A stretch of 64,000 nucleotides of DNA. Source: Sphingomonas ginsengisoli An et al. 2013. Lineage in GTDB: Bacteria > Pseudomonadota > Alphaproteobacteria > Sphingomonadales > Sphingomonadaceae. Under the pieces are notes generated by a model, which did no database searches, was not told the DNA's origin, and was given only the letters and a program-made list of their open reading frames with translations. The DNA lies in assembly GCF_009363895.1 (NCBI RefSeq), contig NZ_CP045434.1, forward strand, positions 558,001 to 622,000. Reading direction: 5' to 3'. This document shows positions 1 to 8,775 of the stretch, one piece after another; the first letter of the stretch is position 1; each line of letters begins with the position of its first letter. A program made the translations under genes and the position numbers.

Positions 1-1
1 C

Positions 2-535
2 ACCAAGCGCCAGGCGCAGGACGCGATCGCCGAGGCGGCGCGCGCGTCGGGCCAGCATTTCGTCAACCACCGTTGGCTGGGCGGCATGCTCACCAACTGG
101 AAGACGATCTCCAACTCGATCAAGCGGCTGAAGAGCCTCGAGGAGCAGCTCAGCGGCGAAACCGCCGGCCTGACCAAGAAGGAAGTGCTCCAGCTCACCC
201 GCGAGCGCGACAAGCTCGAGAAGAGCCTCGGCGGTATCCGTGACCTGGGCGGCCTGCCCGACGTCATGTTCGTGGTCGACACCAACAAGGAAGAGCTGGC
301 GATCAAGGAAGCCAACGTCCTTGGCATCCCCGTCGTCGCGATCCTCGATTCGAACTCGAACCCGCAGGGCATCGCCTTCCCGGTCCCGGGCAACGACGAC
401 GCCAGCCGCGCCATCCGCCTCTACTGCGAGGCGGTCGCCTCGGCCGCCAACAACGGCAAGGCCGGCGGCGCGACGTCGCGCGGCGAGGACATCGGGTCGA
501 TGGCCGAACCGCCGATGGAAGCCGCGGTCGCTTAA
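2..535 (+). CDS. rpsB: 30S ribosomal protein S2 (5' end outside window)
   Basis: Structural protein of the small ribosomal subunit, incomplete because the reading frame is open from the window edge. The visible part begins inside the first third of S2 and contains the family signature [12 protein letters not shown], then the [10 protein letters not shown] segment and [15 protein letters not shown], all in the usual S2 order. About 177 codons are visible out of roughly 250 expected. The C-terminal tail is short and Gly/Ala rich. It is followed by tsf in the near-universal rpsB-tsf order, with a large inverted repeat in the gap that may reduce read-through from rpsB into tsf. Identification is secure. 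Confidence 0.97.
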   Translation, partial: TKRQAQDAIAEAARASGQHFVNHRWLGGMLTNWKTISNSIKRLKSLEEQLSGETAGLTKKEVLQLTRERDKLEKSLGGIRDLGGLPDVMFVVDTNKEELAIKEANVLGIPVVAILDSNSNPQGIAFPVPGNDDASRAIRLYCEAVASAANNGKAGGATSRGEDIGSMAEPPMEAAVA

Positions 536-550
536 GGTCACGCAAATTCC

Positions 551-631
551 GCTCGTCCCGAGCGCAGTCGAGGGGCGCTTCACCGCGAAACGCCCCTCGA
601 CTTCAGCCTTCGGCTTCCGCTCGGGACGAGC
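551..631. repeat. Nested inverted repeat between rpsB and tsf
   Basis: Two nested complementary pairs: outer arms 551-564 and 618-631 (GCTCGTCCCGAGCG against its exact complement) and inner arms 566-577 and 591-602 (AGTCGAGGGGCG against its complement). Both are perfect, so RNA or single-stranded DNA could form a long hairpin. There is no T-run after it, so it is not a classical intrinsic terminator. It resembles the short intergenic REP-like palindromes common in sphingomonad genomes; that family membership is from memory and was not checked. Confidence 0.8.
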
Positions 632-658
632 GAACCACTTCTTCAGAGGAAATACGAC

Positions 659-1597
659 ATGGCTGAGATCACGGCCGCCAGCGTCAAGGAGCTGCGTGAG
701 CGCACCGGCGCGGGCATGATGGATTGCAAGAAGGCGCTCGCCGAGAACAATGGCGAGATGGAAGCCTCGGTCGACTGGCTGCGCGCCAAGGGCCTCGCCG
801 CCGCCGCCAAGAAGTCGGGCCGCACCGCGGCCGAGGGCCTCGTCGGCGTCGCCGTCGCGGGCACCCGCGGCGCGGTCGTCGAGGTCAATTCGGAGACCGA
901 CTTCGTCGCCAAGAACGAGCAGTTCCAGGAGTTCGTCCGCGAAGTCTCGCAGCTCGCGCTGCAGGCCAACGGCGACGTCGAGGCGCTCAAGGCGGCCAGC
1001 TATCCGGGCGGCGGGACCGTCGAGGAGAAGCTGACCAACAACATCGCCACCATCGGCGAGAACCAGTCGCTCCGCCGCTCGGCGGTGCTCGAGGTCGCCG
1101 AGGGCGCGGTGGTCAGCTACGTCCACAATGCGGTCGCCCCGAACATGGGCAAGATCGGCGTGCTGGTCGCGCTCGAGGGTTCGGCGCCGGCCGAGACGCT
1201 GAACGCGCTCGGCAAGCAGCTGGCGATGCACATCGCCGCGGCCAACCCGCTGGCGCTCCACGCCGACGAGCTCGACGCCGAGCTGCTCGAGCGTGAGCGC
1301 GCGATCGCCGCCGAAAAGGCGAAGGAAAGCGGCAAGCCCGCCAACATCGTCGAGAAGATGGTCGACGGCGCGATCGCCAAGTTCAAGAAGGAGAGCGCGC
1401 TGCTGAGCCAGCTCTTTGTCATGGACAACAAGACCCCGGTCAGCGACGTCGTCGCGCAGGCGGGCAAGGACAGCGGCGCGCCGGTGCACCTGAAGGCGTT
1501 CGTCCGCTTCCAGCTCGGCGAAGGCATCGAAAAGGCGCAGAGCGACTTCGCCGCCGAAGTCGCCGCCGCCTCGGGCGTGCCGCAGCCGGTCGCTTAA
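659..1597 (+). CDS. tsf: Elongation factor Ts
   Basis: Guanine nucleotide exchange factor for EF-Tu in the cytoplasm. The first 55 residues form the UBA-like domain ([19 protein letters not shown]), followed by the EF-Tu contact motif [10 protein letters not shown] near residue 80 and the two core subdomains; the C-terminus has LFVMDN and [11 protein letters not shown] as in other alphaproteobacterial EF-Ts. The 312-residue length is normal. The start ATG has AGAGGA upstream. It is second in the rpsB-tsf pair and is followed by a strong terminator, so pyrH downstream must have its own promoter. Confidence 0.98.
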   Translation: MAEITAASVKELRERTGAGMMDCKKALAENNGEMEASVDWLRAKGLAAAAKKSGRTAAEGLVGVAVAGTRGAVVEVNSETDFVAKNEQFQEFVREVSQLALQANGDVEALKAASYPGGGTVEEKLTNNIATIGENQSLRRSAVLEVAEGAVVSYVHNAVAPNMGKIGVLVALEGSAPAETLNALGKQLAMHIAAANPLALHADELDAELLERERAIAAEKAKESGKPANIVEKMVDGAIAKFKKESALLSQLFVMDNKTPVSDVVAQAGKDSGAPVHLKAFVRFQLGEGIEKAQSDFAAEVAAASGVPQPVA

Positions 1598-1620
1598 ATT
1601 TCAACGTCGACGGAAAAGGA

Positions 1621-1650
1621 AAGGGCGGTGCCGCGAGGCGCCGCCCTTTT
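1621..1650 (+). terminator. Intrinsic terminator after tsf
   Basis: GC-rich hairpin, AAGGGCGGTGCC paired with GGCGCCGCCCTT around a GCGA loop and ending in TTTT. It starts about 25 nt after the tsf stop. The A-run on the left side means it could also act on the converging TIR gene, whose stop lies just beyond it. Confidence 0.85.
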
Positions 1651-1654
1651 CGTA

Positions 1655-3562
1655 TCAGCCAAGCTTGGCCGCCTCGGCCTGGCAATTGTAGCTGATCCCG
1701 GGGCGGTCGCAGAAGTCGGGCCAGCGCCTGCTCGCGCGCCAGTAAGCGAGCAGCCCGAGCCGCTTGGCCAGGGGAAGGAAGCGAGGATTCTGGCGGACCG
1801 ACGCCATGGTCGGCCGGAACAGCACATAGGCGATCCGCGCCGCATCGTCGGTCGAGAGCCGCCCGAACCAGTAGAAGACGTCGTCGACCAGCCCGAACTG
1901 GCCGAGCGCCTGGGTCGCCCAGCCGACCTGGCTGGCGGTGACCGCCTTGGAGCGGAATTCGTCGATGCCGGCCTTGAGGCGGGCAATGTTGGCCGGGGAA
2001 GGGTCGAGCCGCGCCTGATAGAATGCGGCAGTGTTGTAACCACTGGGATCGAGGCGCTGCGCCAGCCGGACATCGCCATAGCGCATCGCGAAGGCGAGCT
2101 GGGCATTGCGCAGCGCCGCGGTCCCTGCCCACAGCTTCTCCGCACTGGCCAGTTCCTGTCGCGCCGCGTCGAGCTCACCGCTGTTGGCGAGGGTCATCAC
2201 GATATTCGTCGTCCCGTCGGGCGAGAGGGGGTCGAGCTCGGCCGCCTTACGCGCCTTGGCGACCGCATCATTCATCAGGCCGACTTGGGCGAGCGCGTTG
2301 CTGAGCTCGGACCACAGGCGCGCGCTGGTGGGCGCGCGTTCGACCGCCGCGCTGAGCCGCGCGATCTGTCCGCCGTAATCGAGCCGGGGCGCCAGCTCAT
2401 TCTCGGCGATCGCGAGCTCGGGGAGGTCGGGGAAGCGCGGCTTCACCTGCGCGACGTCGGTGCGGAGCTGGGCCTGCGCCTGGAGCAGGTCGGGGGTGAA
2501 ACGCGCCTCGGTCACCGCATCGGCGTCGGCGAGGATTAGTCGCCGCCACGCAGGCTCGAAGCGCGGCAGGCGCGCGACGATCGGGCGGAGCTGGGCGTCT
2601 GGCGAATCTGCGCCGTTGCCGACGCTCGCGGCGCAGGCGTTGAGGAACATCTTAAGGAGGTCGCCCGGCAGGCCGCCCGCCGCCCGCGCCTCGAGGTTGC
2701 AGTCGAGCACGCGCCCGGCGGCGAGGGCGCGGCGCTGGCGAACGTCCGCCGCACTGCCGCCGTCGGACTCGAACTCGCCCGACCAGAGGAGGCCGTTGTC
2801 CCGCCCGGTCAGCACCAGCCCGGCCTGCGGCGCGGTCGCCGAACCGCTGTCAGTCGGTCGGAAGGTGAGGTCGGCACGCGTGCCTGTCCCGGGGTCGACC
2901 AACTTCCAGCGGCCCTCGCCGATTTGCGCCAGCGAGCCCAAGCTGACGAATAGGTCGTTGGCGATCGCCCGCGCGCGGGGCGAACCGTCACTTGGCGCGA
3001 CGGTGACGACGGGCAGCGAATCCCGGCCAGGCCAGCGCCACAGCGCGACGCCGCCGGCCAGCATGAGGACGGCTGCGGCGGCGGCGATCAGCCAGCTGCG
3101 CCGGCTTGGTGAGGGGCGCGGGCGCGCGACCGGTGCGGAATCGGCGATGCTTGCCGAGGGCGACGATGCGGACGCCTCGGTGCGGTCGGCCACGGCCTGC
3201 AGCAAGTCGGCGAGCCGCGGCACCTTGCCCCGCCCGCTCCACTTGCCGAGCTCGATCGTCTGATATTGGCGGAAGCCGATCGGCGGCTGCACCCCGCCGG
3301 CGCTGACCGGGACCAGCTTGCCGCGGTCGCGCCCGTCGGCGGCCTCATCGCGGACCCAGGCGCTGGCGACGCTGTGCTCGGTCCACAGGACGACCACGGC
3401 GGCGGCGGCGTCGAGCGCCTGTTCGATGCGGTGGGAATATTGCGCGCCACCCTCGATGTGGCGGTCGTACCAGACTTGGTGGCCGGCCTTTTCGAGCGCG
3501 GCGACGAGCGGGCGGGCGAGCGCCAGATCGTCGTGGGCGTAGCTCAGGAAGACATGCGCCAC
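1655..3562 (-). CDS. TIR-domain, single-TM, TPR-like protein
   Basis: About 635 residues. The N-terminal TIR domain (residues 1-130) begins HVFLSYAHDD and includes VWYDRHIEGG, YSHRIEQAL and WVRDEA; Glu47 in RIEQAL aligns by eye with the catalytic Glu of NAD-cleaving TIR domains. A basic linker leads to one transmembrane segment (SWLIAAAAAVLMLAGG, near residues 177-195), then a C-terminal half with helical TPR-like repeats (AVAKARKAAELDPLSPD). The GTG start has a strong GGGGGAGAG Shine-Dalgarno and removes an unconserved extension of about 100 codons. It lies antisense between tsf and pyrH. Role unknown: signalling or NAD-dependent immunity are possible. No effector partner is adjacent. Confidence 0.82.
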   Translation of the reverse strand: MAHVFLSYAHDDLALARPLVAALEKAGHQVWYDRHIEGGAQYSHRIEQALDAAAAVVVLWTEHSVASAWVRDEAADGRDRGKLVPVSAGGVQPPIGFRQYQTIELGKWSGRGKVPRLADLLQAVADRTEASASSPSASIADSAPVARPRPSPSRRSWLIAAAAAVLMLAGGVALWRWPGRDSLPVVTVAPSDGSPRARAIANDLFVSLGSLAQIGEGRWKLVDPGTGTRADLTFRPTDSGSATAPQAGLVLTGRDNGLLWSGEFESDGGSAADVRQRRALAAGRVLDCNLEARAAGGLPGDLLKMFLNACAASVGNGADSPDAQLRPIVARLPRFEPAWRRLILADADAVTEARFTPDLLQAQAQLRTDVAQVKPRFPDLPELAIAENELAPRLDYGGQIARLSAAVERAPTSARLWSELSNALAQVGLMNDAVAKARKAAELDPLSPDGTTNIVMTLANSGELDAARQELASAEKLWAGTAALRNAQLAFAMRYGDVRLAQRLDPSGYNTAAFYQARLDPSPANIARLKAGIDEFRSKAVTASQVGWATQALGQFGLVDDVFYWFGRLSTDDAARIAYVLFRPTMASVRQNPRFLPLAKRLGLLAYWRASRRWPDFCDRPGISYNCQAEAAKLG

Positions 3563-3686
3563 GGCTCTCCCCCTCGTGCCGCGGAGGGTGCGCCGGGTGC
3601 CGGGTCCCGTCAAGACGGTTGGCAAGGGCGCGGGTCGGTCATAGAAGCGCCTCGCTCTTCGCCTTGCCAAGGACCGACCTCGCCTC

Positions 3687-4412
3687 ATGACCCGCCCGCG
3701 CTTCAACCGGATCCTGCTGAAGCTGTCGGGCGAGGCGTTGATGGGGCCGGGGCAGTTCGGGATCGATCCCGAGACGGTCGCCGGGCTCGCCGCCGAGATC
3801 GCCGCCGCCAAGGCACAGGGGCACGAGCTGTGCCTGGTGATCGGCGGGGGCAATATCTTCCGCGGCATGGCCGCCGCCGCGCGCGGGTTCGACCGGGCGA
3901 CCGGCGACTACATGGGGATGCTGGCGACGGTGATGAACGCGCTGGCGGTCCAGAATGCGCTCGAGAAGGCGGGGGTCGACACCCGCGTCCAGTCGGCGAT
4001 CCCGATGTCGTCGGTCAGCGAGCCCTATATCCGCCGCCGCGCGCTCCGCCACATCGAGAAGGGGCGGATCGTCATCTTCGCGGCCGGCACCGGCAATCCT
4101 TACTTCACCACCGACACCGCCGCCGCGCTGCGCGCCGCCGAGATGGGCTGCGACGCGCTGTTCAAGGGCACCAGCGTCGACGGCGTCTACGACGCCGACC
4201 CGAAAAAGGTCGCCGACGCCAAGCGCTACGAGACATTGAGCTATCGCCGGGTCCTCGCCGACAATCTGAAGGTGATGGACGCCGCCGCGGTGGCACTGTG
4301 CCGCGACAATGACATCCCGATCGTCGTCTTCAACATCCGCCAGCCGGGCAACCTCGCCCGCGTGCTGGCCGGGGAAGGCACCGCGACGACCGTTCAGACC
4401 GAAGGAGCTTGA
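3687..4412 (+). CDS. pyrH: UMP kinase
   Basis: Phosphorylates UMP to UDP with ATP in pyrimidine nucleotide synthesis; cytoplasmic hexamer in bacteria. Motifs in order: KLSGEAL at the N-terminus, [29 protein letters not shown] (acceptor binding) and [14 protein letters not shown]. The 241-residue length matches the bacterial family. It begins the run pyrH-frr-uppS-cdsA-dxr-rseP-bamA-ompH-fabZ and is separated from frr by 4 nt. The 124-bp gap to the divergent TIR gene should hold its promoter; no clear -35/-10 was found. Confidence 0.98.
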   Translation: MTRPRFNRILLKLSGEALMGPGQFGIDPETVAGLAAEIAAAKAQGHELCLVIGGGNIFRGMAAAARGFDRATGDYMGMLATVMNALAVQNALEKAGVDTRVQSAIPMSSVSEPYIRRRALRHIEKGRIVIFAAGTGNPYFTTDTAAALRAAEMGCDALFKGTSVDGVYDADPKKVADAKRYETLSYRRVLADNLKVMDAAAVALCRDNDIPIVVFNIRQPGNLARVLAGEGTATTVQTEGA

Positions 4413-4416
4413 GAAT

Positions 4417-4974
4417 ATGCCCGCCTATGACAAGGCCGACGTCCAGCGCCGCATGCACGGCGCGCTTGAAGCGCTGAAGCACGACCTGGGCGGCCTGCGC
4501 ACCGGCCGCGCCTCGACCGCTTTGCTTGATCCGGTGCAAGTCGAGGTCTACGGCGCCAACATGCCGCTGAACCAAGTGGCCACGGTATCGGTGCCCGAGC
4601 CTCGGCTGATTTCGGTGCAGGTCTGGGATCGCTCGAATTTGAACGCAGTGGAAAAGGCGATCCGCAACGCCGGGCTCGGCATCAACCCGATCACCGACGG
4701 CCAGATGATCCGCCTGCCGATTCCCGATCTGACCGAGGAGCGCCGCAAGGAGCTCGCCAAGCTCGCCAGCCAATATGCCGAAAAGGCGCGGATCGCGGTG
4801 CGCAACGTCCGCCGCGACGCGATGGACGGCCTCAAGACCGACGAGAAGAAGAAGGAAATCAGCGAGGACGAGCACAAGAGGCTCGACACCGAGGTCCAGA
4901 AGATGACCGACGACACGATCAAGGAGATCGACGCGACGGCGGGGGCCAAGGAAAAGGAAATCCTCGGCAAGTGA
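4417..4974 (+). CDS. frr: Ribosome recycling factor
   Basis: Splits post-termination ribosomes together with EF-G. The protein is 185 residues, the standard length, starting [21 protein letters not shown]. Core motifs [37 protein letters not shown] and the charged C-terminal helix ([17 protein letters not shown]) are all present. An upstream in-frame extension would run into pyrH and was discarded. The ATG follows GAAGGAGCTTGAGAAT, whose GGAG is a good Shine-Dalgarno. Its stop overlaps the GTG of uppS. Confidence 0.98.
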   Translation: MPAYDKADVQRRMHGALEALKHDLGGLRTGRASTALLDPVQVEVYGANMPLNQVATVSVPEPRLISVQVWDRSNLNAVEKAIRNAGLGINPITDGQMIRLPIPDLTEERRKELAKLASQYAEKARIAVRNVRRDAMDGLKTDEKKKEISEDEHKRLDTEVQKMTDDTIKEIDATAGAKEKEILGK

Positions 4975-5744
4975 CCCGCTCGCTCACCCCGCGTGCGCCC
5001 GACGCCGCCGCGGGGCGGAGCGACCCGGCGGGGGCCACGGGCCCGGCCCCGGTCCCGCGCCACGTCGCGATCATCATGGACGGCAATGGCCGCTGGGCCG
5101 AGCGCCGCGGCCTGCCGCGGGTCGCCGGCCACCGCGCCGGGGCCGAGGCAGTGCGCAGCGCGATGCAGGCGGCGGTCGACGCAGGGGTCGAGTGCCTCAC
5201 CATCTACGCTTTCTCGAGCGAGAATTGGCGGCGGTCGGAGGAGGAGGTCAGCGACCTCAAGGGGCTGCTGCGCTTCTATGTCGAGCGCGAGCTGGCGACG
5301 CTCAAGAAGCAGGGCGTGCGGCTCAAGCTGATCGGCGAGCCGCGCACCTTCGGCGACGAATTGTTCGCCCGGCTCGAGCGCGCGGTCGAGCAGACCCGCG
5401 ACAACGATCGGCTGACGCTGGTCGTCGCGCTCAACTACGGCAGCCAGGCCGAGATCGCGGCCGCCGCGCGCCAGTTGGCCGAGCGCGCGGTCGCCGGGGA
5501 GATCGCGCCGGCGGACATCGACGTGAACGCGATTTCCGACTTGCTACAGACCCGCGACCTGCCGCCGCTCGACCTCGTCATCCGCACCTCAGGCGAAGTG
5601 CGCTTAAGCAACTTTCTGCTGTGGCAGGCGGCCTATGCCGAGCTCATCTTCACCGACGTGCTGTGGCCCGATTTCGACGAGGCGGCGTTCGCCAGCGCGC
5701 TCGCCGACTATGCCCGGCGCCAGCGGCGGTTCGGCGGCCGGTGA
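4971..5744 (+). CDS. uppS: Undecaprenyl (polyprenyl) diphosphate synthase
   Basis: Cis-prenyltransferase that makes the C55 lipid carrier for peptidoglycan and surface glycans by adding isopentenyl units. The catalytic motif [13 protein letters not shown] (Asp37) follows a 30-residue Ala/Pro-rich N-terminal extension. Later motifs [23 protein letters not shown] and [16 protein letters not shown] are canonical. The GTG start overlaps the frr stop (GTGA), so translation is probably coupled. A later start would remove little besides the non-conserved extension, so the exact N-terminus is uncertain. Confidence 0.96.
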   Translation: MTRSLTPRAPDAAAGRSDPAGATGPAPVPRHVAIIMDGNGRWAERRGLPRVAGHRAGAEAVRSAMQAAVDAGVECLTIYAFSSENWRRSEEEVSDLKGLLRFYVERELATLKKQGVRLKLIGEPRTFGDELFARLERAVEQTRDNDRLTLVVALNYGSQAEIAAAARQLAERAVAGEIAPADIDVNAISDLLQTRDLPPLDLVIRTSGEVRLSNFLLWQAAYAELIFTDVLWPDFDEAAFASALADYARRQRRFGGR

Positions 5745-6388
5745 GCGAACTGGCGCTGCGGAGCCTCGCCGGGCTCGTCATGGTCACTGTCGCGCTGCTC
5801 GCCGAATGGCTCGGCGGGACGGTGTTCGCCATCTTCGTCGCGGCTGCGGCGACGGTCATGTTCTACGAATGGTCGCGGCTGGTGAAGGGGTGGGGGATCG
5901 GCTGGCACCTCGCCGGATTCGCTTACGCCCTGCTGCCCGCGCTGGCGCTGCTGTGGGTGCGCGAACGGGCGGGCGTGCCGCCGGGCTCGAAGGGGTTCGA
6001 GCTGGTGCTGTGGGCGTTCATCGTCACCTGGGCGGCGGACATCGGCGCTTATTTCACCGGACGCACCTTCGGCGGGCCCAAGTTGGCGCCGTCGATCAGC
6101 CCCAACAAGACGATCTCGGGCCTCGTCGGCGGACTGGTCGCGGCGAGCCTGGTGGGCGGGATCTGGGCGCAGGCGACGCATCTGGCGTGGCCGTGGTTGC
6201 TGCTGGCGCCGGTGTTCGCGCTTGGCTCGGCCGGCGGCGACCTGTTCGAGAGCTGGCTCAAGCGCAAGGCGGGGGTCAAGGATTCGGGCGCGCTCATCCC
6301 CGGCCACGGCGGCGCGCTCGACCGGCTCGACGGGCTGGTGCCGGTGGCGGTGCTGACCGGGCTGGCGGTGCTCGCGGGACTGGCGTGA
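5741..6388 (+). CDS. cdsA: Phosphatidate cytidylyltransferase
   Basis: Makes CDP-diacylglycerol from phosphatidate and CTP in the inner membrane, the branch point for phospholipids. At about 215 residues it is shorter than the E. coli enzyme (285) but retains several hydrophobic membrane segments and the family signature near the C-terminus: SWLKRKAGVKD followed by PGHGGALDRLDG. The GTG start overlaps the uppS stop by GTGA. The N-terminal membrane segments seen in longer homologues are missing, a length typical of short alphaproteobacterial CdsA. The product likely feeds cardiolipin and phosphatidylethanolamine synthesis. Confidence 0.95.
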   Translation: MSELALRSLAGLVMVTVALLAEWLGGTVFAIFVAAAATVMFYEWSRLVKGWGIGWHLAGFAYALLPALALLWVRERAGVPPGSKGFELVLWAFIVTWAADIGAYFTGRTFGGPKLAPSISPNKTISGLVGGLVAASLVGGIWAQATHLAWPWLLLAPVFALGSAGGDLFESWLKRKAGVKDSGALIPGHGGALDRLDGLVPVAVLTGLAVLAGLA

Positions 6389-7545
6389 GCCGGCGGACCG
6401 TCTCGATCCTCGGCGCGACCGGGTCGATCGGCCAGTCGACGATCGACCTGTTGAGCGCCGTGCCCGAGCGGTTCGAGGTGGTCGCGCTGACCGCCGCGAG
6501 CAATGTCGCGCGGCTCGCCGCTGACGCCCGCCGCCTGGGCGCACGCTTCGCCGCCGTCGCCGACGAGAAGCTGCTGCCCGACCTGCGCGAGGCGCTCGCC
6601 GGGAGCGGGATCGCCTGCGGGGCGGGACCGGCGGCGCTGGCCGAGGCGGCGGCGGGCGAGGCCGAGTGGGTGATGGCCGCGATCGTCGGCTGCGCCGGGC
6701 TCGAACCGGCGATGGCGGCGATTGCCGCGGGACGGACGGTGGCGCTGGCCAACAAGGAGGCGTTGGTCACCGCGGGCGCGCTGATGACCGACGCGGCGCG
6801 CCGCTCGGGCGCGACCATCCTGCCGGTCGACAGCGAACATAACGCGATTTTCCAATGCCTTGCGGGGCAGGACGTCGAACGCGTCTCAAGATTGATCCTG
6901 ACCGCCAGCGGAGGCCCGTTCCGCACCAGCACCGCCGAGCAGATGGCCCGCGCCACCCCCGCCGAGGCGGTCGCGCATCCCAATTGGTCGATGGGCGCCA
7001 AGATCTCGGTCGACAGCGCGACGATGATGAACAAGGGGCTCGAGCTGATCGAGGCACATTATCTGTTCGGCTTGCCGGGCGAGCGGATCGACATCCTCGT
7101 CCACCCCCAGTCGATCGTCCACAGCCTGGTCGAATATGTCGACGGCTCGCAGCTGGCGCAGCTCGGGCCGTCGGACATGCGGGTGCCGATCGCGCATACG
7201 CTGGCGTGGCCCGAGCGGATGGCGACCGCGGTGCCGCGGCTCGACCTGGCGAGTGCGGGCCGGCTCGACTTCGAGGCGCCCGATCCCGAACGCTTTCCGG
7301 CGCTCCGGCTGGCGCGCCAGGCGCTGAGGCAGGGCGGTGCGGCACCGGTCGTGCTCAACGCCGCCAACGAGATCGCCGTCGCCGCTTTCCTCGGCGGCAC
7401 CATTCACTTCCCGGACATCGCCGGCTCCGTAGACGCCGCGTTGCAGACCATGGACGAGCCCGCGCCTACCTCCATCCAGGATGTCGTCGATCTCGACCGG
7501 CGCACCCGCCGCGCCGTTTCCGCCCGCCTGGAGTGTGCAGCCTGA
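6385..7545 (+). CDS. dxr: 1-deoxy-D-xylulose 5-phosphate reductoisomerase
   Basis: NADPH-dependent rearrangement and reduction of DXP to MEP, the committed step of the non-mevalonate isoprenoid pathway that supplies uppS. Motifs: nucleotide-binding ILGATGSIGQST at the N-terminus, ANKEALVTAG, the metal site PVDSEHNAIFQ, ASGGPF, MNKGLELIEAHYLF and HPQSIVHS. The 386-residue length is normal. The GTG start overlaps the cdsA stop, and the dxr stop overlaps the ATG of rseP, so this is one tightly packed transcription unit. Confidence 0.98.
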   Translation: MSRRTVSILGATGSIGQSTIDLLSAVPERFEVVALTAASNVARLAADARRLGARFAAVADEKLLPDLREALAGSGIACGAGPAALAEAAAGEAEWVMAAIVGCAGLEPAMAAIAAGRTVALANKEALVTAGALMTDAARRSGATILPVDSEHNAIFQCLAGQDVERVSRLILTASGGPFRTSTAEQMARATPAEAVAHPNWSMGAKISVDSATMMNKGLELIEAHYLFGLPGERIDILVHPQSIVHSLVEYVDGSQLAQLGPSDMRVPIAHTLAWPERMATAVPRLDLASAGRLDFEAPDPERFPALRLARQALRQGGAAPVVLNAANEIAVAAFLGGTIHFPDIAGSVDAALQTMDEPAPTSIQDVVDLDRRTRRAVSARLECAA

Positions 7546-8675
7546 TGCTCGCCCAACCGCCCGTCTGGCTGATCGTGCTGGCCTTCCTCGCCGCGATCGG
7601 GCCGCTCGTCTTCATCCACGAGATGGGCCATTATCTGGTCGGCCGCTGGTGCGGGATCGGGGCCAAGACCTTTTCGATCGGCTTCGGCCACGAGATTGCC
7701 GGCTGGACCGACAAAAGGGGCACGCGCTGGAAGATCGGCTGGCTGCCGCTCGGCGGATATGTCCGCTTCGCCGGCGACATGGACCCGGCGAGCATGGGCA
7801 AGAACCTTGACCAGCTTACCCCCAGGGAGCGCGCCGAGGCTTTCCACGGCAAGGCCGTCTGGCAACGCTTCCTGGTGGTGCTGGCGGGTCCGGCCGCCAA
7901 CTTTCTCCTCGCCATTCTGATCTTCGCCGGTTTCTTCATGGCCTATGGCGTGCCGCGCACCCCGCCGGTGTTCGCCGGCGTCGCGCAAGGGAGCGCGGCC
8001 GCGGCGGCCGGGTTCCGGCCGGGCGACCGGGTCATCTCGATGAACGGTCGCGGGATCGACACTTTCCGCGACCTGAGCACCTTCACCGTGATGCGCCCGG
8101 GTGAGCGGGTGGTGGTGCGGCTCGAGCGGGCGGGGCGGCAGTTCGATACGCCGCTGACCCTCGGCCGCGCGGTCGAGGTCGACCGTTTCGGCCAGCGGTT
8201 CGAGGTCGGCCGTCTCGGCGTTGCCACCCCGCCGCCGGTGTTCGCCAGGGTCGGGCCGCTCGAAGTCTTGCCCGAAGCGGTGGGAGCGACGTGGGACACC
8301 ACCCGCTCGATGGCGGAGGGGATTTGGCAGCTCGTCAGCGGGCGGCGGCCGCTCAGCGAGCTTCACGGGACGATCAAGATGGCGCAACTCGCCGGGCAAA
8401 TCGCCACGCTTGGTCCCGTCGATTTCATCCAGCTGATCGCGCTCTTCTCGATAAACCTCGGGTTCATCAATCTGCTGCCAGTCCCGATGCTCGACGGCGG
8501 CCACCTTGCCCTTTACGCGGTGGAGGCGGTTCGTCGCCGCCCGCTGGGTGAGCGGGCGCAGGAGTGGGTGTTCCGGGGCGGGCTGGCCGCCATCGCGACC
8601 CTGTTCCTGTTCACGACCATCAACGACCTAGGCTCGTTCGGCCTGTGGGAGAGAATCGGCCATTTGGCGGGCTAA
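7545..8675 (+). CDS. rseP: Site-2 intramembrane metalloprotease RseP
   Basis: Inner-membrane zinc protease that cleaves anti-sigma factors and remnant signal peptides. The HExxH site HEMGH lies at residues 25-29 in the first membrane segment. One PDZ domain occupies roughly residues 140-220 (GFRPGDRVISMNGRGI), and the second metal-ligand motif NLLPVPMLDGGHL is near the C-terminus. At 376 residues with a single clear PDZ, it is shorter than the two-PDZ E. coli enzyme. It starts at a TGATG junction with dxr and is followed by a 100-nt gap before bamA. Confidence 0.97.
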   Translation: MLAQPPVWLIVLAFLAAIGPLVFIHEMGHYLVGRWCGIGAKTFSIGFGHEIAGWTDKRGTRWKIGWLPLGGYVRFAGDMDPASMGKNLDQLTPRERAEAFHGKAVWQRFLVVLAGPAANFLLAILIFAGFFMAYGVPRTPPVFAGVAQGSAAAAAGFRPGDRVISMNGRGIDTFRDLSTFTVMRPGERVVVRLERAGRQFDTPLTLGRAVEVDRFGQRFEVGRLGVATPPPVFARVGPLEVLPEAVGATWDTTRSMAEGIWQLVSGRRPLSELHGTIKMAQLAGQIATLGPVDFIQLIALFSINLGFINLLPVPMLDGGHLALYAVEAVRRRPLGERAQEWVFRGGLAAIATLFLFTTINDLGSFGLWERIGHLAG

Positions 8676-8775
8676 TGCTTGAACAAGCCGGGCGTCTGGG
8701 GCAGGGCGGGCGCCGCATTCGATGGCCGTGTTGCGGGGGCAACGCCATCACCCATGATTTGAAGCGGGGACGCGC

